Shown piece after piece: positions 48,069-57,503 of a stretch of DNA of 64,000 nucleotides (position 1 is the first letter of the stretch; each line of letters opens with the position of its first letter). The position numbers and the translations under genes are program-made. The notes below the pieces were generated by a model that saw only the letters and a program-made list of their open reading frames with translations, made no database searches and was not told where the DNA came from. This DNA is from Mycolicibacterium goodii (GTDB lineage: Bacteria; Actinomycetota; Actinomycetes; Mycobacteriales; Mycobacteriaceae), in contig NZ_CP092364.2 of assembly GCF_022370755.2 (NCBI RefSeq), positions 496,001-560,000 of the forward strand, in the 5' to 3' direction.

Positions 48069-48430
48069 AGAATCTCGTACACCGAATCGATCGGCCGGGC
48101 CAGCCGGGTGCCTTTTGCGGTGACGACGAACGGGCGCTCGATCAGGATCGGATGCTGGGCCATCGCGTCCAGCAACTGTTCATCGGTGGCGTCGGCCAAA
48201 CCGAGTTCGGTGTAGAGGGATTCACGCTTGCGCACCGCGGTGCGCACGTCGATGCCGGCGTCGGCGATCATCTTCTTCAGTTCGTCCCGCGTCGGCGGGG
48301 TTTTCAGATACTGGATGATCTCCGGCTCGATGCCGTTGTCGCGCAACAGTTCCAGCGTCTTACGCGACGTGGAGCATTTGGGGTTGTGGTAGATCTTGCC
48401 CGGCGAGCCGGATTGCGCGTCCGCGCTCAT
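48065..48430 (-). CDS. ArsC/Spx-like arsenate reductase-family protein
   Basis: A 121-residue glutaredoxin-type ArsC. IYHNPKCSTSRKTLELL has the active cysteine (about residue 19) followed by the arginine of the anion pocket, and the C-terminal IERPFVV and RLARP supply the other arginines. It could reduce arsenate with a thiol such as mycothiol, but its place in the prs-lpqT run suggests a housekeeping role. ATG 48430 directly abuts the prs stop codon (TAG ATG), and its own stop overlaps lpqT. Confidence 0.86.
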   Translation of the reverse strand: MSADAQSGSPGKIYHNPKCSTSRKTLELLRDNGIEPEIIQYLKTPPTRDELKKMIADAGIDVRTAVRKRESLYTELGLADATDEQLLDAMAQHPILIERPFVVTAKGTRLARPIDSVYEIL

Positions 48431-49411
48431 CTATGCCGACCCGTCGAACAGTCCGGTCACCGAACCGTTCTCGAAGACGGCGCGGATGGTGTTGGCCAGC
48501 AGCGGTGCGATGGACAGCACCGTCAACTGCGGGAAGCGCTTCTCTTCGTTGATGGGCAGCGTGTTGGTGACGATCACCTCGCGCGCGCCGCACTCGGCGA
48601 GGCGCTGCGGCGCCGGATCCGACAGCACACCGTGCGTCGCGGCGATGACGACATCCTTGGCGCCGTCCTGGTGCAGCAGGTTGACCGCACCGGCGATCGT
48701 GCCGCCCGTGTCGATCATGTCGTCGGTGAGGATGCAGGTCTTGCCCTTGACGTCACCCACGACGCGGTTGGACTTCACCTGGTTGGGGACCAGCGGGTCA
48801 CGGGTCTTGTGAATGAACGCCAGCGGTACGCCGCCCAGCGAGTCGGCCCACTTCTCGGCGACACGCACGCGGCCCGAGTCGGGAGACACGACAACCATGT
48901 CTTCGTCGGCGTAGTGCTCGCCGATGTAGCCGGTGAGCAGCTTCTGCGCCCGCATGTGGTCGACTGGGCCGTCGAAGAAGCCCTGGATCTGGTCGGTGTG
49001 CAGGTCGACGGACACGATGCGGTCGGCACCGGCGGTCTTGAGCAGATCGGCGACCAGGCGGGCCGAGATGGGCTCGCGGCCGCGGTGCTTCTTGTCCTGA
49101 CGCGCATAGGGGTAGAACGGCAGGATCGCGGTGATGCGCTTGGCGCTGCCACGCTTGAGCGCATCGATCATGATCAGCTGTTCCATGAGCCACTGGTTCA
49201 GCGGCGCCGGATGGCTCTGCAGCACGAAGGCGTCGCAGCCGCGGACGGATTCGTCGAAGCGGACGAAGATCTCACCGTTGGCGAAATCCCGTGCCGTTTG
49301 CGCGGTGACCGCCACGTCGAGTTCTTTGGCGACCTGCTCAGCGAGCTCGGGGTGCGCGCGACCCGCGAACAGCATCAAGTTTTTGCGATTGTCGGTCCAG
49401 TCCGTGGCCAC
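48431..49411 (-). CDS. prs: Ribose-phosphate pyrophosphokinase (PRPP synthase)
   Basis: Makes 5-phosphoribosyl 1-diphosphate from ribose 5-phosphate and ATP, the precursor of nucleotides, histidine and the mycobacterial arabinan donor. The 326-residue protein has DLHTDQIQGFFDGPVDH (ATP/ribose site), VVSPDSGRVRVAEKW, and the PRPP-binding loop CILTDDMIDTGGTI. GTG 49411. Its stop codon is adjacent to the next start, so prs, the ArsC-like gene and lpqT form one unit. glmU lies 100 bases upstream on the same strand. Confidence 0.95.
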   Translation of the reverse strand: MATDWTDNRKNLMLFAGRAHPELAEQVAKELDVAVTAQTARDFANGEIFVRFDESVRGCDAFVLQSHPAPLNQWLMEQLIMIDALKRGSAKRITAILPFYPYARQDKKHRGREPISARLVADLLKTAGADRIVSVDLHTDQIQGFFDGPVDHMRAQKLLTGYIGEHYADEDMVVVSPDSGRVRVAEKWADSLGGVPLAFIHKTRDPLVPNQVKSNRVVGDVKGKTCILTDDMIDTGGTIAGAVNLLHQDGAKDVVIAATHGVLSDPAPQRLAECGAREVIVTNTLPINEEKRFPQLTVLSIAPLLANTIRAVFENGSVTGLFDGSA

Positions 49412-49511
49412 TTTGGCTGCCTTCGCGGTCGGGAATCGATACGGGGCAATGGTACGTAGCGTTTCGGGATGCTCGTTACCGGGTTACCAGATTGCCAACG
49501 GAAAACGTCGA

Positions 49512-50960
49512 TCAGTCCCCGTCGCCCAACGCCTTACGGGCCGCCTTGTCGGCGGCCGAGCCGGGACGCTTCTTCGCCACCCAGCCTTCGATATTGCGTT
49601 GCGGACCTGCGGAGACGGCCAACGCGCCGGGCGGGACGTCATCCCGCAGCACCGTGCCGGCACCGGTGTAGGCGCCGTCGCCGACGGTGACCGGCGCCAC
49701 GAACATGGTGTCCGAGCCGGTTCGCACGTGTGACCCGATCGTCGTTCTGCTCTTGTTCTCGCCGTCGTAGTTCACGAAGACACTCGACGCGCCGATGTTG
49801 CTGTACTCGCCGATGTCGGCGTCGCCGACATAGGTCAGGTGCGGAACCTTGGTGCCGGTGCCGATCGTGGAGTTCTTGACCTCGACGAACGCCCCGAGCT
49901 TGCCGTCGGCGCCCAGATCGGTTCCCGGTCGCAGATAGGTGAACGGACCGACGTTGGCGCCCGCGCCGATCGCCGACTCGCTGCCATGGGTGCGGACCAC
50001 CGAGGCGCCGTCGCCGACGGTGACGTCGGTGAGCGAGGTGTCCGGGCCGATCACGCAGTGCGCGCCGACCCGGGTCCCGCCGAGCAGTTGCGTGCCGGGG
50101 TGCACGACGGTGTCGCGTCCGATCTCGACATCGATGTCGATCCAGGTGCTGCCCGGATCGATGATGGTCACCCCGGCCCGCTGGTGGGCCGCGACGATGC
50201 GGCGGTTGAGCACCTTTCCGAGGTCGGACAGTTGCACGCGATCGTTGACCCCGGTGACCAGCGCACTGTCGTCGACGTGCTTGGCCCGCACCGTGCGGTG
50301 ATCCTGGCGCAGGATCTCCACGACATCGGTCAGGTAGAGCTCGTGCTGGGCGTTGTCGGAGCGCAGCCGGGTCAGCGCCGACCGCAGATCGGCGATGTCG
50401 AACGCGTAGACGCCGGTGTTGACCTCGCAGATGGTGCGCTGCGACTCGGTCGCGTCAGCCTGCTCGACGATGCCGATGATCTCGTGGTCCTGGGTGCGCA
50501 GGATGCGGCCGTAGCCCGTCGGGTCGGGCAGCGTCGTGGTCAGCACGGTCGCCGCCGCGTCGCCGCTGCCGTGGCTGTCGATGAGATCGGTGAGCGTCTC
50601 GGTGTCAAGAAGCGGAACGTCACCCGAGGTCACCACGACCATGCCGGCGAAATTCTCGGGCAGCGCGGTCAACCCACAGTTCACGGCGTGGCCGGTGCCC
50701 AGCTGCTGATCCTGCACCGCGATGTCGATGGGGCGACCCAGCTCCTCGCCCAGCCGCACCACCTCGGGGGCGATGCGGTCACGGTCGTGTCCGAGGACCA
50801 CCACGAGGTAGCGCGCCGAGATCTTGCTGACGGTGTGGAGGACGTGGGCGAGCATGCCGCGCCCGGCCAAGGTGTGCAGCACTTTCGGCGTGTCGGAGCG
50901 CATGCGGGTGCCTGCCCCTGCGGCGAGCACCACGACCGCGGCCTCGGTTGATGCGGTCAT
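49512..50960 (-). CDS. glmU: Bifunctional GlmU (glucosamine-1-phosphate acetyltransferase/uridylyltransferase)
   Basis: Makes UDP-N-acetylglucosamine for peptidoglycan. The 482-residue protein has an N-terminal uridylyltransferase ([28 protein letters not shown] with the metal Asp) and a C-terminal left-handed beta helix made of hexapeptide repeats (about 265-450), with YLRPGTDLG and [11 protein letters not shown] of the acetyl-CoA site. The last 30 residues are a basic/Ala-rich tail. ATG 50960 was chosen since the homology starts five residues later. It lies just downstream of tRNA-Gln on the same strand. Confidence 0.95.
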   Translation of the reverse strand: MTASTEAAVVVLAAGAGTRMRSDTPKVLHTLAGRGMLAHVLHTVSKISARYLVVVLGHDRDRIAPEVVRLGEELGRPIDIAVQDQQLGTGHAVNCGLTALPENFAGMVVVTSGDVPLLDTETLTDLIDSHGSGDAAATVLTTTLPDPTGYGRILRTQDHEIIGIVEQADATESQRTICEVNTGVYAFDIADLRSALTRLRSDNAQHELYLTDVVEILRQDHRTVRAKHVDDSALVTGVNDRVQLSDLGKVLNRRIVAAHQRAGVTIIDPGSTWIDIDVEIGRDTVVHPGTQLLGGTRVGAHCVIGPDTSLTDVTVGDGASVVRTHGSESAIGAGANVGPFTYLRPGTDLGADGKLGAFVEVKNSTIGTGTKVPHLTYVGDADIGEYSNIGASSVFVNYDGENKSRTTIGSHVRTGSDTMFVAPVTVGDGAYTGAGTVLRDDVPPGALAVSAGPQRNIEGWVAKKRPGSAADKAARKALGDGD

Positions 50961-51056
50961 CCGGCCTCCTGCTCTTCCGAGTGTGCGGTTCACGACGCTA
51001 CTCGCCGGTATGTGGAACTCAGACGTAAAGCCACACGCACTGTCGCGACAAAGATG

Positions 51057-51128
51057 CTCCGTCGCCAGGACTCGAACCTGAACTATCTGAACCAAAATCA
51101 GAGGTGCTGCCGATTACACCACGACGGA
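51057..51128 (-). tRNA. tRNA-Gln (anticodon TTG)
   Basis: Read on the minus strand, the acceptor stem TCCGTCG pairs with CGACGGA, the anticodon stem TCTGA/TCAGA closes TTTTGGT giving TTG (glutamine), and the T-arm is CAGG-TTCGAGT-CCTG. The discriminator is G and CCA is not encoded. The place between glmU and the TetR gene is conserved in mycobacteria. Confidence 0.97.
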
Positions 51129-51170
51129 ATGTCCGCCAGAGACTTTAGTCGAAGGGGCTAGCCTGTACGC

Positions 51171-51806
51171 GTGGCAGCACCCGACAAGGAAGTGCGTGCC
51201 CCTCGAGCACGGATGACCGGCAGCGAGCGGCGGCAACAACTCATCGAGATCGCCAAGTCGCTGTTCGCCGAGCGCGGCTACGACGGCACCTCGATCGAAG
51301 AGGTCGCGCAGCGCGCCAACGTGTCCAAGCCCGTCGTCTACGAACACTTCGGCGGTAAAGAAGGCCTGTACGCCGTCGTGGTCGACCGCGAGATGTCTGC
51401 GCTGCTCGAGGCCATCACGTCGTCACTGACCAACAACCGGTCCAGGGTGCGCGTCGAGCGGGTCGCATTGGCCCTGCTCACCTACGTCGAGCAGCACACC
51501 GACGGGTTCCGCATCCTCATCCGCGATTCGCCGGCCGCCATCACGACGGGCACGTACGCGACGCTGCTCAACGACGCCGTGAACCAGGTGTCGTCGATCC
51601 TGGCCGGGGACTTCTCACGCCGCGGGCTGGACCCCGATCTGGCACCGCTGTACGCCCAGGCGCTGGTCGGTTCGGTGTCGATGACCGCGCAGTGGTGGCT
51701 TGACGTGCGCGAACCCAAGAAAGAAGTGGTCGCCGCGCACGTGGTGAACCTGGCCTGGAACGGCCTGACCCATCTCGAATCCGATCCGGTGCTGCACGAG
51801 GAGTAG
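51171..51806 (+). CDS. TetR-family transcriptional regulator (Rv1019-like)
   Basis: A 211-residue repressor. The N-terminal helix-turn-helix (about 20-66) reads TSIEEVAQRANVSKPVVYEHFGGKEGLY, and the rest is the helical ligand domain (QWWLDVREPKKEVVAAHVVNLAWNGL near the end). TAGCCT (51159-51164) ends six bases before GTG 51171, so the transcript is probably leaderless. It precedes mfd as Rv1019 does in M. tuberculosis, but here a small ArsR operon has been inserted between them. Confidence 0.9.
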   Translation: MAAPDKEVRAPRARMTGSERRQQLIEIAKSLFAERGYDGTSIEEVAQRANVSKPVVYEHFGGKEGLYAVVVDREMSALLEAITSSLTNNRSRVRVERVALALLTYVEQHTDGFRILIRDSPAAITTGTYATLLNDAVNQVSSILAGDFSRRGLDPDLAPLYAQALVGSVSMTAQWWLDVREPKKEVVAAHVVNLAWNGLTHLESDPVLHEE

Positions 51807-51825
51807 GTCGGAGAGCATCCCAAAC

Positions 51826-51877
51826 TGCAACCCATGGGTTGCAACAGTGGGAGTTGATGTGCAACCCTGGAGTTGCA
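51826..51877. promoter_or_regulatory. Two palindromic operators before the SRPBCC-ArsR operon
   Basis: TGCAACCCATGGGTTGCA (51826-51843) is a perfect 18-base palindrome. TGCAACCCTGGAGTTGCA (51860-51877) repeats the TGCAAC-N6-GTTGCA frame 34 bases later. Both lie 27-78 bases upstream of the SRPBCC start and are likely sites for the ArsR protein encoded in the same operon. Confidence 0.7.
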
Positions 51878-51903
51878 GCAATTCCGCCAGAGAGGAATCC
51901 GAC

Positions 51904-52353
51904 ATGACCACCGACTTCGACCGCATCGAGCGCGAGATCGTCATCGACGCATCGGCGCAACGCGTCTGGGACCTGGTGAGCGAACCCGGCTGGTACATCA
52001 ACGACGAGCGGATCACCGAACACCGCATCGAGCGTGACGGCGACGTCGCGATCGTCACCGATCCGACGCACGGCAGGTTCGCGTTTCGAACCGTCACCCT
52101 CGACGAACCGCGTTATGCGGCCTTCCGCTGGCACATCGACGCCGAAGACCTCGACAGCTCGTCCACCCTCGTCGAATTCTGGATCACCCCGGCGCCGTCC
52201 GGCGTGGTGCTGCGGGTCGTCGAGAGTGGCTTCGCCTCGCTGGACGAGCCCGAGGCCGACCGCCGCTCCCGGTTCGACGATCACAGTGGCGGCTGGACGC
52301 TCGAGCTCGGCCTGGCCAGGAAGTTTTTGGTGGGAGCCGCCGCCGATGCATGA
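51904..52353 (+). CDS. SRPBCC (AHSA1-like) domain protein
   Basis: A 149-residue single-domain protein with the START-like helix-grip fold: EREIVIDASAQRVWDLVSEP at the N terminus, FRWHIDAE and LVEFWITPAPSGVVLRVVESG in the sheet, and WTLELGLARKFL in the long C-terminal helix. These proteins bind hydrophobic ligands or assist partners. ATG 51904 follows AGAGGAATCC. The gene overlaps the ArsR gene by eight bases, a common SRPBCC-ArsR pairing. Its ligand is unknown. Confidence 0.85.
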   Translation: MTTDFDRIEREIVIDASAQRVWDLVSEPGWYINDERITEHRIERDGDVAIVTDPTHGRFAFRTVTLDEPRYAAFRWHIDAEDLDSSSTLVEFWITPAPSGVVLRVVESGFASLDEPEADRRSRFDDHSGGWTLELGLARKFLVGAAADA

Positions 52354-52669
52354 GAGTGCTTCGCCGGTGCAGGTTTTCGCTGCGCTTGCCGACGACAGCC
52401 GGTGGCAGGTTCTCGTCGCACTCGGGCGTCGGCCGGCGTCCGCGTCGGCGCTGGCCGATGAACTCCCGATCAGCCGCCAGGCCATCGCCAAACATCTGAA
52501 AGTGCTCACCGATGTGGGACTGGTGGCGGCCACCCGGGTGGGACGTGAGATCAGGTACGAGGCGGTGGGGGCTCGGCTCAGCGAGGTGGCGCGCCGGCTC
52601 GACGGTATCGCGGCTGGTTGGGAACGCCGGCTGGCCAGGATCAAGGACGCTGCCGAACAGGACGTCTGA
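52346..52669 (+). CDS. ArsR-family winged-helix regulator
   Basis: A 107-residue repressor with one winged helix: VFAALADDSRWQVLVALGRRPASASALADELPISRQAIAKHLKVL, then the wing VGREIRYEAVG and a C-terminal dimer helix. There is no metal-binding cysteine pair, so it senses something else or acts through its partner. ATG 52346 lies inside the last codons of the SRPBCC gene. It probably binds the two TGCAAC-N6-GTTGCA operators upstream. A hairpin follows 26 bases after the stop. Confidence 0.87.
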   Translation: MHESASPVQVFAALADDSRWQVLVALGRRPASASALADELPISRQAIAKHLKVLTDVGLVAATRVGREIRYEAVGARLSEVARRLDGIAAGWERRLARIKDAAEQDV

Positions 52670-52694
52670 CGGCGCGCGAGCGCTCGGACAGAGC

Positions 52695-52719
52695 GGGGCC
52701 GGATCGAAATTCCGGCCCC
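52695..52719 (+). terminator. Hairpin between arsR-type gene and mfd
   Basis: GGGGCCGGA and TCCGGCCCC make a perfect 9-base-pair stem with a 7-base loop. No T run follows; the mfd -10 TAGAAT (52721-52726) begins two bases later, so hairpin and promoter are closely packed. Confidence 0.6.
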
Positions 52720-52735
52720 GTAGAATGGCCCCATC

Positions 52736-55700
52736 ATGACCGCACCGGGGCACACTTCTGTCCAGACCCCGATTGCGGGTCTCGTCGAGCTGGCACTGTC
52801 CGATCCGTCTCTGCAGGACGTCATTCGTCGCGCCGCCGACCGACCCGCCGATCTGGCACTTGTCGGACCGGCCAGCGCACGCGTGCTGGTCGCCGCTGCG
52901 CTTGCCCAGAACGGCCCGCTGCTGGTGGTCGCCGCCACCGGACGTGAGGCCGACGAGCTGACCAGCGAGTTGCGCGCTGTGTTCGGCGACTCGGTGGCGC
53001 TGTTCCCGTCGTGGGAGACGCTGCCGCACGAGCGGTTGTCACCTGGCGTGGAGACCGTCGGTGCGCGGTTGCTGCTGTTGCGTCGCCTGGCGCGTCCCGA
53101 CGACCAGACCCTCGGCCCGCCGTTGCGGGTCGTGGTGACCACGGCGCGATCGCTGTTGCAGCCGATGGCTCCTGACCTGATCGACATCGATCCGGTGACG
53201 CTCTCGGTCGGAGCCGAAATGGAGTTCGAGGACGTGGTCGCGCGGCTCGTGGACCTGTCGTATACGCGCGTCGACATGGTCGGAAAACGTGGGGAGTTCG
53301 CGGTTCGCGGTGGCATCCTCGACGTGTTCCCGCCGACCGCCGAGCACCCGGTCCGTGTGGAGTTCTGGGGCGACGAGATCTCCGAGATGCGCGCGTTCTC
53401 GATCGCCGACCAGAGGTCCATTCCCGAGGTTCCGGTGCAGACCGTCGTCGCGGTGCCGTGCCGTGAGCTGTTGATGACCGACGACGTGCGTGAACGCGCC
53501 GCGGCGCTGGCGGCCGAGCATCCCCGGTCGGAGAACACCGTGCCCGGCACCGTCCCGGACATGCTGGCCAAGCTCGCCGAGGGCATCCCGGTCGACGGCA
53601 TGGAGGCGTTGTTGCCGCTGCTGCATCCGGTGGAGCCGACGACGCTGACCCGCCATCTGCCCGAGGGCGCCCCCGTGCTGGTGTGCGATCCGGAGAAGGT
53701 GCGCACCCGCGCCGCCGACCTGATCAAGACCGGCCGCGAGTTCCTCGAGGCCTCGTGGTCGACGGCCGCCGTCGGCGGCGACGCCCCCATCGACCTCGAA
53801 GCGCTCGGCGCGTCGGGCTTCCTCACGTTCGAGGAGGCGCGCGTCGCCGCGCGCGAGGGCGGGCATCCGTGGTGGACGCTGTCCCAGCTGTCCGACGAGT
53901 CGGGCATCGAACTCGACATCCGCCCGGCCCCGTCGGCGCGCGGACAACAGCACAACCTCGAAGAGATCTTCGCGATGCTGCGGGCCCACGTGACGACGGG
54001 CGGGTACGCCGCCGTCGTCACCCCCGGCATCGGCACCGCACACCGCGTCGTCGAACAGCTCGGTGAAGCCGACACCGCCGCAACGATTCTGGAGCCCGGC
54101 ACGGCACCCAAGGCCGGTGTGGTCGGGGTGCTCAAAGGCCCGCTGTGCAGCGGTGTGGTGCTGCCCGGGGTGAATCTGGTGATCATCACCGAGGCCGATC
54201 TCACCGGCAACCGCGTGACCGCCAGCGAAGGCAAAAAGCTTGCCGCCAAACGACGCAACGTGGTCGATCCGCTCGCGCTGACCGCGGGCGATCTGGTGGT
54301 GCACGATCAGCACGGCATCGGCAAGTTCGTCGAGATGACCGAGCGTGTGATCGGCGGTGCCCGGCGCGAGTACCTGGTGCTGGAGTACGCGTCGAGCAAG
54401 CGCGGAGGCGGCACCGACAAGCTCTACGTGCCGATGGATTCGCTCGATCAGCTGTCCCGGTACGTGGGCGGCGAGGCGCCGTCGCTGTCCCGCCTGGGCG
54501 GCAGCGACTGGGCCAACACCAAGACCAAGGCGCGTCGCGCGGTCCGCGAGATCGCCAGTGAACTGGTCGCGCTCTACGCCAAGCGGCAGTCCGCTCCGGG
54601 GCATGCGTTCGGTCCGGACACCCCATGGCAGGCCGAGATGGAAGACGCGTTCGGGTTCACCGAGACCATCGACCAGCTGACGGCCATCCAAGAGGTCAAG
54701 GCCGACATGGAGAAACCCGTGCCGATGGACCGGGTGATCTGTGGCGACGTGGGCTACGGCAAGACCGAGATCGCGGTGCGCGCGGCGTTCAAGGCCGTGC
54801 AGGACGGCAAGCAGGTCGCGGTGCTGGTGCCGACCACGCTGCTGGCCGACCAGCATCTGCAGACCTTCACCAACCGCATGGCGGGATTCCCGGTGACCGT
54901 CAAGGGATTGTCCCGGTTCACCGATCCAGCCGAATCCCGTTCCGTGATCGAGGGTCTCAAAGACGGTTCGGTGGACGTCGTGATCGGCACCCACCGGCTG
55001 CTGCAGACCGGTGTCACGTGGAAAGACCTGGGACTCATCATCGTCGACGAGGAACAGCGGTTCGGCGTCGAGCACAAAGAGCACATCAAGTCGATGCGCA
55101 CCCACGTCGACGTGCTCACCATGAGCGCGACCCCGATTCCGCGCACGCTGGAGATGAGCTTGGCAGGCATCCGCGAGATGTCGACGATCCTCACACCGCC
55201 GGAAGAGCGCTACCCGGTGCTCACGTACGTCGGGCCGCACGACGACAAGCAGGTGGCCGCCGCGCTGCGCCGCGAACTGCTGCGCGACGGACAGGCGTTC
55301 TACATCCACAACCGCGTGCGCACCATCGACGAGGCCGCTGCGCGGGTGCGTCAACTGGTGCCCGAGGCGCGGGTTGTGGTGGCGCACGGGCAGATGAACG
55401 AGGAGACGCTCGAGAAGACCGTCGAGGGTTTCTGGAACCGCGAATACGACATCCTGGTCTGCACCACGATCGTCGAGACGGGCCTGGACATCTCGAACGC
55501 CAACACCCTGATCGTGGAGCGGGCCGACACCTTCGGCCTGTCCCAGTTGCACCAGTTGCGCGGCCGGGTGGGCCGTAGCCGCGAGCGCGGCTACGCCTAC
55601 TTCCTGTATCCGCCGAACAAGCCGCTGACCGAGACCGCTTACGACCGGCTCGCGACCATCGCGCAGAACAACGAACTGGGTGCTGGCATGGCCGTGGCCA

Positions 55701-56383
55701 TGAAGGACCTGGAGATCCGCGGAGCGGGCAACGTGCTCGGCGCCGAACAATCCGGTCACGTCGCGGGCGTCGGCTTCGACCTGTACGTACGTCTGGTGGG
55801 CGAGGCCGTCGAGGCCTACCGCGCCGCGGCCGACGGGAAAACCGTTGCCACACCGCAGGAGCAGAAGGATGTGCGAATCGACCTCCCGGTCGACGCGCAC
55901 CTGCCACCCGAGTACATCGGCAGCGACCGGCTGCGCCTGGAGGCCTACCGCCGCCTGGCCTCCGCGGCCGACGACGATGCCGTGGCGTCCGTCGTCGACG
56001 AGCTCATCGACCGTTACGGTCCACTGCCCGAACCGGCGCAGCGTTTGGTGGCCGTCGCCCGGCTGCGGTTGCTGTGCCGCGAGTACGGCATCACCGAGAT
56101 CGGTGCGGTGTCGGCATCCACAGTGCGGTTGAGCCCCATGGTGCTTCCGGATTCGGCACAGTTGCGGCTCAAGCGGATGTACCCGGGCGGGCACTACCGC
56201 GCCACCACCTCCACCGTGCAGGTGCCGTTGCCGCGTGCCGGTGACGGCGTCGGCGCGCCGCGCATCCGCGATCTCGAACTCGTCCAGTGGGTGGCCGGAC
56301 TCGTGCTGGTGCTCAACGGCAAAGGGCAGACGGACGTGGACATGTCTAAGTTCTCGAACCCGGTGGGGGACAGGCAGCGATGA
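52736..56383 (+). CDS. mfd: Transcription-repair coupling factor Mfd
   Basis: A 1215-residue ATP-driven translocase that removes RNA polymerase stalled at DNA damage and recruits UvrA. In order: UvrB-like N-terminal domains (about 1-400), the polymerase-interaction domain (about 515-590, [19 protein letters not shown]), the RecG-like helicase with Walker [16 protein letters not shown], Walker B DEEQRFGV and [11 protein letters not shown], the relay region, and the C-terminal TRCF domain. TAGAAT lies nine bases before ATG 52736, giving a very short leader. The stop overlaps mazG by four bases. Confidence 0.97.
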   Translation: MTAPGHTSVQTPIAGLVELALSDPSLQDVIRRAADRPADLALVGPASARVLVAAALAQNGPLLVVAATGREADELTSELRAVFGDSVALFPSWETLPHERLSPGVETVGARLLLLRRLARPDDQTLGPPLRVVVTTARSLLQPMAPDLIDIDPVTLSVGAEMEFEDVVARLVDLSYTRVDMVGKRGEFAVRGGILDVFPPTAEHPVRVEFWGDEISEMRAFSIADQRSIPEVPVQTVVAVPCRELLMTDDVRERAAALAAEHPRSENTVPGTVPDMLAKLAEGIPVDGMEALLPLLHPVEPTTLTRHLPEGAPVLVCDPEKVRTRAADLIKTGREFLEASWSTAAVGGDAPIDLEALGASGFLTFEEARVAAREGGHPWWTLSQLSDESGIELDIRPAPSARGQQHNLEEIFAMLRAHVTTGGYAAVVTPGIGTAHRVVEQLGEADTAATILEPGTAPKAGVVGVLKGPLCSGVVLPGVNLVIITEADLTGNRVTASEGKKLAAKRRNVVDPLALTAGDLVVHDQHGIGKFVEMTERVIGGARREYLVLEYASSKRGGGTDKLYVPMDSLDQLSRYVGGEAPSLSRLGGSDWANTKTKARRAVREIASELVALYAKRQSAPGHAFGPDTPWQAEMEDAFGFTETIDQLTAIQEVKADMEKPVPMDRVICGDVGYGKTEIAVRAAFKAVQDGKQVAVLVPTTLLADQHLQTFTNRMAGFPVTVKGLSRFTDPAESRSVIEGLKDGSVDVVIGTHRLLQTGVTWKDLGLIIVDEEQRFGVEHKEHIKSMRTHVDVLTMSATPIPRTLEMSLAGIREMSTILTPPEERYPVLTYVGPHDDKQVAAALRRELLRDGQAFYIHNRVRTIDEAAARVRQLVPEARVVVAHGQMNEETLEKTVEGFWNREYDILVCTTIVETGLDISNANTLIVERADTFGLSQLHQLRGRVGRSRERGYAYFLYPPNKPLTETAYDRLATIAQNNELGAGMAVAMKDLEIRGAGNVLGAEQSGHVAGVGFDLYVRLVGEAVEAYRAAADGKTVATPQEQKDVRIDLPVDAHLPPEYIGSDRLRLEAYRRLASAADDDAVASVVDELIDRYGPLPEPAQRLVAVARLRLLCREYGITEIGAVSASTVRLSPMVLPDSAQLRLKRMYPGGHYRATTSTVQVPLPRAGDGVGAPRIRDLELVQWVAGLVLVLNGKGQTDVDMSKFSNPVGDRQR

Positions 56384-57384
56384 TCGTCGTCCTGGTGGAT
56401 CCGCGCCGTCCCTCCCTGGTACCGGTCGACGCCGTCGAGTTCCTCACCGGCGATGTCCAGTACACCGAGGAGATGCCGGTCAAGGTGCCGTGGTCGCTGC
56501 CATCGGCGCGGCCGGCCTACGACGGCGAGGACGCTCCCGTCCTGCTGTCCTCCGATCCCGAACATCCAGTGGTCAAGTCGCGCTTGGCCGCCGGTGATCG
56601 GCTGATCGCCGCGCCCACTCCGCAGCCCGGGGAGCGTCTCGTCGACGCGGTCGCGCTGATGGACAAGCTGCGCACCTCCGGGCCGTGGGAGAGCGAGCAG
56701 ACCCACGACTCGCTGCGCCGCTACCTGCTCGAGGAAACCTACGAGTTGTTCGACGCGGTTCGCAGCGGCAACGCCGACGAACTCCGTGAGGAACTCGGCG
56801 ACGTCCTGCTGCAGGTCCTGTTCCACGCGCGCATCGCCGAAGACGCCCCGCAGCATCCGTTCAGCATCGACGATGTGGCCGATGCGCTGGTGCGCAAACT
56901 CGGCAATCGCGTGCCCGCGGTCCTTGCCGGCGAATCCATCTCCCTCGATGAGCAGCTCGCGCAGTGGGAGGAACGCAAGGCGCAGGAGAAAAAGGTCAAG
57001 GCACGCGCGTCGTCGATGGACGATGTGCCCACCGGTCAGCCCGCGCTGGCGCTGGCGCAGAAAGTCCTTGCGCGCGTCGCACAGGCCGGTCTGCCCGCGG
57101 ATCTGATTCCTGCCTCGCTCACGTCGGTCACCGTATCGGCCGATACCGACGCCGAGAACGAACTCCGTTCTGCCGTGCTCGAATTCATGGATACCGTGCG
57201 GCAGGTCGAGGCCGATGTCGCTGCCGGCCGCCGGGGTGAGGATGTCCCCGAGGAACTCGACGTCGCTCCGCTCGGCGTGATCTCCGAGGAGGAGTGGCGG
57301 GCGTATTGGCCTGGTGCGGTTGAGGAGTCGTCTGCGTCGGAAGCCTCTGAGTCCTCGGAGTCGGAAGGCGAGTCCGAAGAGTAG
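56380..57384 (+). CDS. mazG: Nucleoside triphosphate pyrophosphohydrolase MazG
   Basis: Hydrolyses NTPs and damaged dNTPs to monophosphate and pyrophosphate, a housecleaning and oxidative-stress role shown for mycobacterial MazG. The 334-residue protein has an N-terminal domain of about 85 residues without motif, then the MazG helical domain with [16 protein letters not shown] and [19 protein letters not shown] (metal-binding E-x2-E...E-x2-D). The C-terminal third is weaker and ends in a Ser/Glu-rich acidic tail of about 25 residues. It is coupled to mfd (ATGA), as Rv1020-Rv1021. Confidence 0.93.
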   Translation: MIVVLVDPRRPSLVPVDAVEFLTGDVQYTEEMPVKVPWSLPSARPAYDGEDAPVLLSSDPEHPVVKSRLAAGDRLIAAPTPQPGERLVDAVALMDKLRTSGPWESEQTHDSLRRYLLEETYELFDAVRSGNADELREELGDVLLQVLFHARIAEDAPQHPFSIDDVADALVRKLGNRVPAVLAGESISLDEQLAQWEERKAQEKKVKARASSMDDVPTGQPALALAQKVLARVAQAGLPADLIPASLTSVTVSADTDAENELRSAVLEFMDTVRQVEADVAAGRRGEDVPEELDVAPLGVISEEEWRAYWPGAVEESSASEASESSESEGESEE

Positions 57385-57385
57385 T

Positions 57386-57446
57386 CCGCGAGCATGAAGC
57401 GTCAGCGAAACCCCTCGACTATTTCGCTGACGATTCACACCCGCGG
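57386..57446. repeat. Palindromic repeat after mazG (TTCACAC family)
   Basis: Arms of 25 bases (57386-57410 and 57422-57446; inner parts CGTCAGCGAAA and its complement) pair at 21 positions around an 11-base loop. The right arm TCGCTGACGATTCACAC shares 21 of 23 bases with the repeats near 61.0 kb. It begins one base after the mazG stop codon. Confidence 0.8.
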
Positions 57447-57458
57447 ACACCATACATA

Positions 57459-57492
57459 GGTGTGCCCCCTCCCTTCCGAGAGGGGGCACACC
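57459..57492. terminator. Hairpin terminator between mazG and the secreted protein gene
   Basis: GGTGTGCCCCCTC and GAGGGGGCACACC form a perfect 13-base-pair stem with an 8-base loop. It lies 11 bases beyond the stop of the minus-strand gene, and probably ends that transcript and mazG readthrough as well. Confidence 0.75.
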
Positions 57493-57503
57493 CTTTCCTC
57501 CCC

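Noticed and set aside
51568..56194. Long minus-strand frames (896 and 1051 codons) opposite mfd and the ArsR operon
   Set aside because: Antisense shadows; Ser/Thr/Arg- or His-rich composition without motif, while mfd is complete in sequence.
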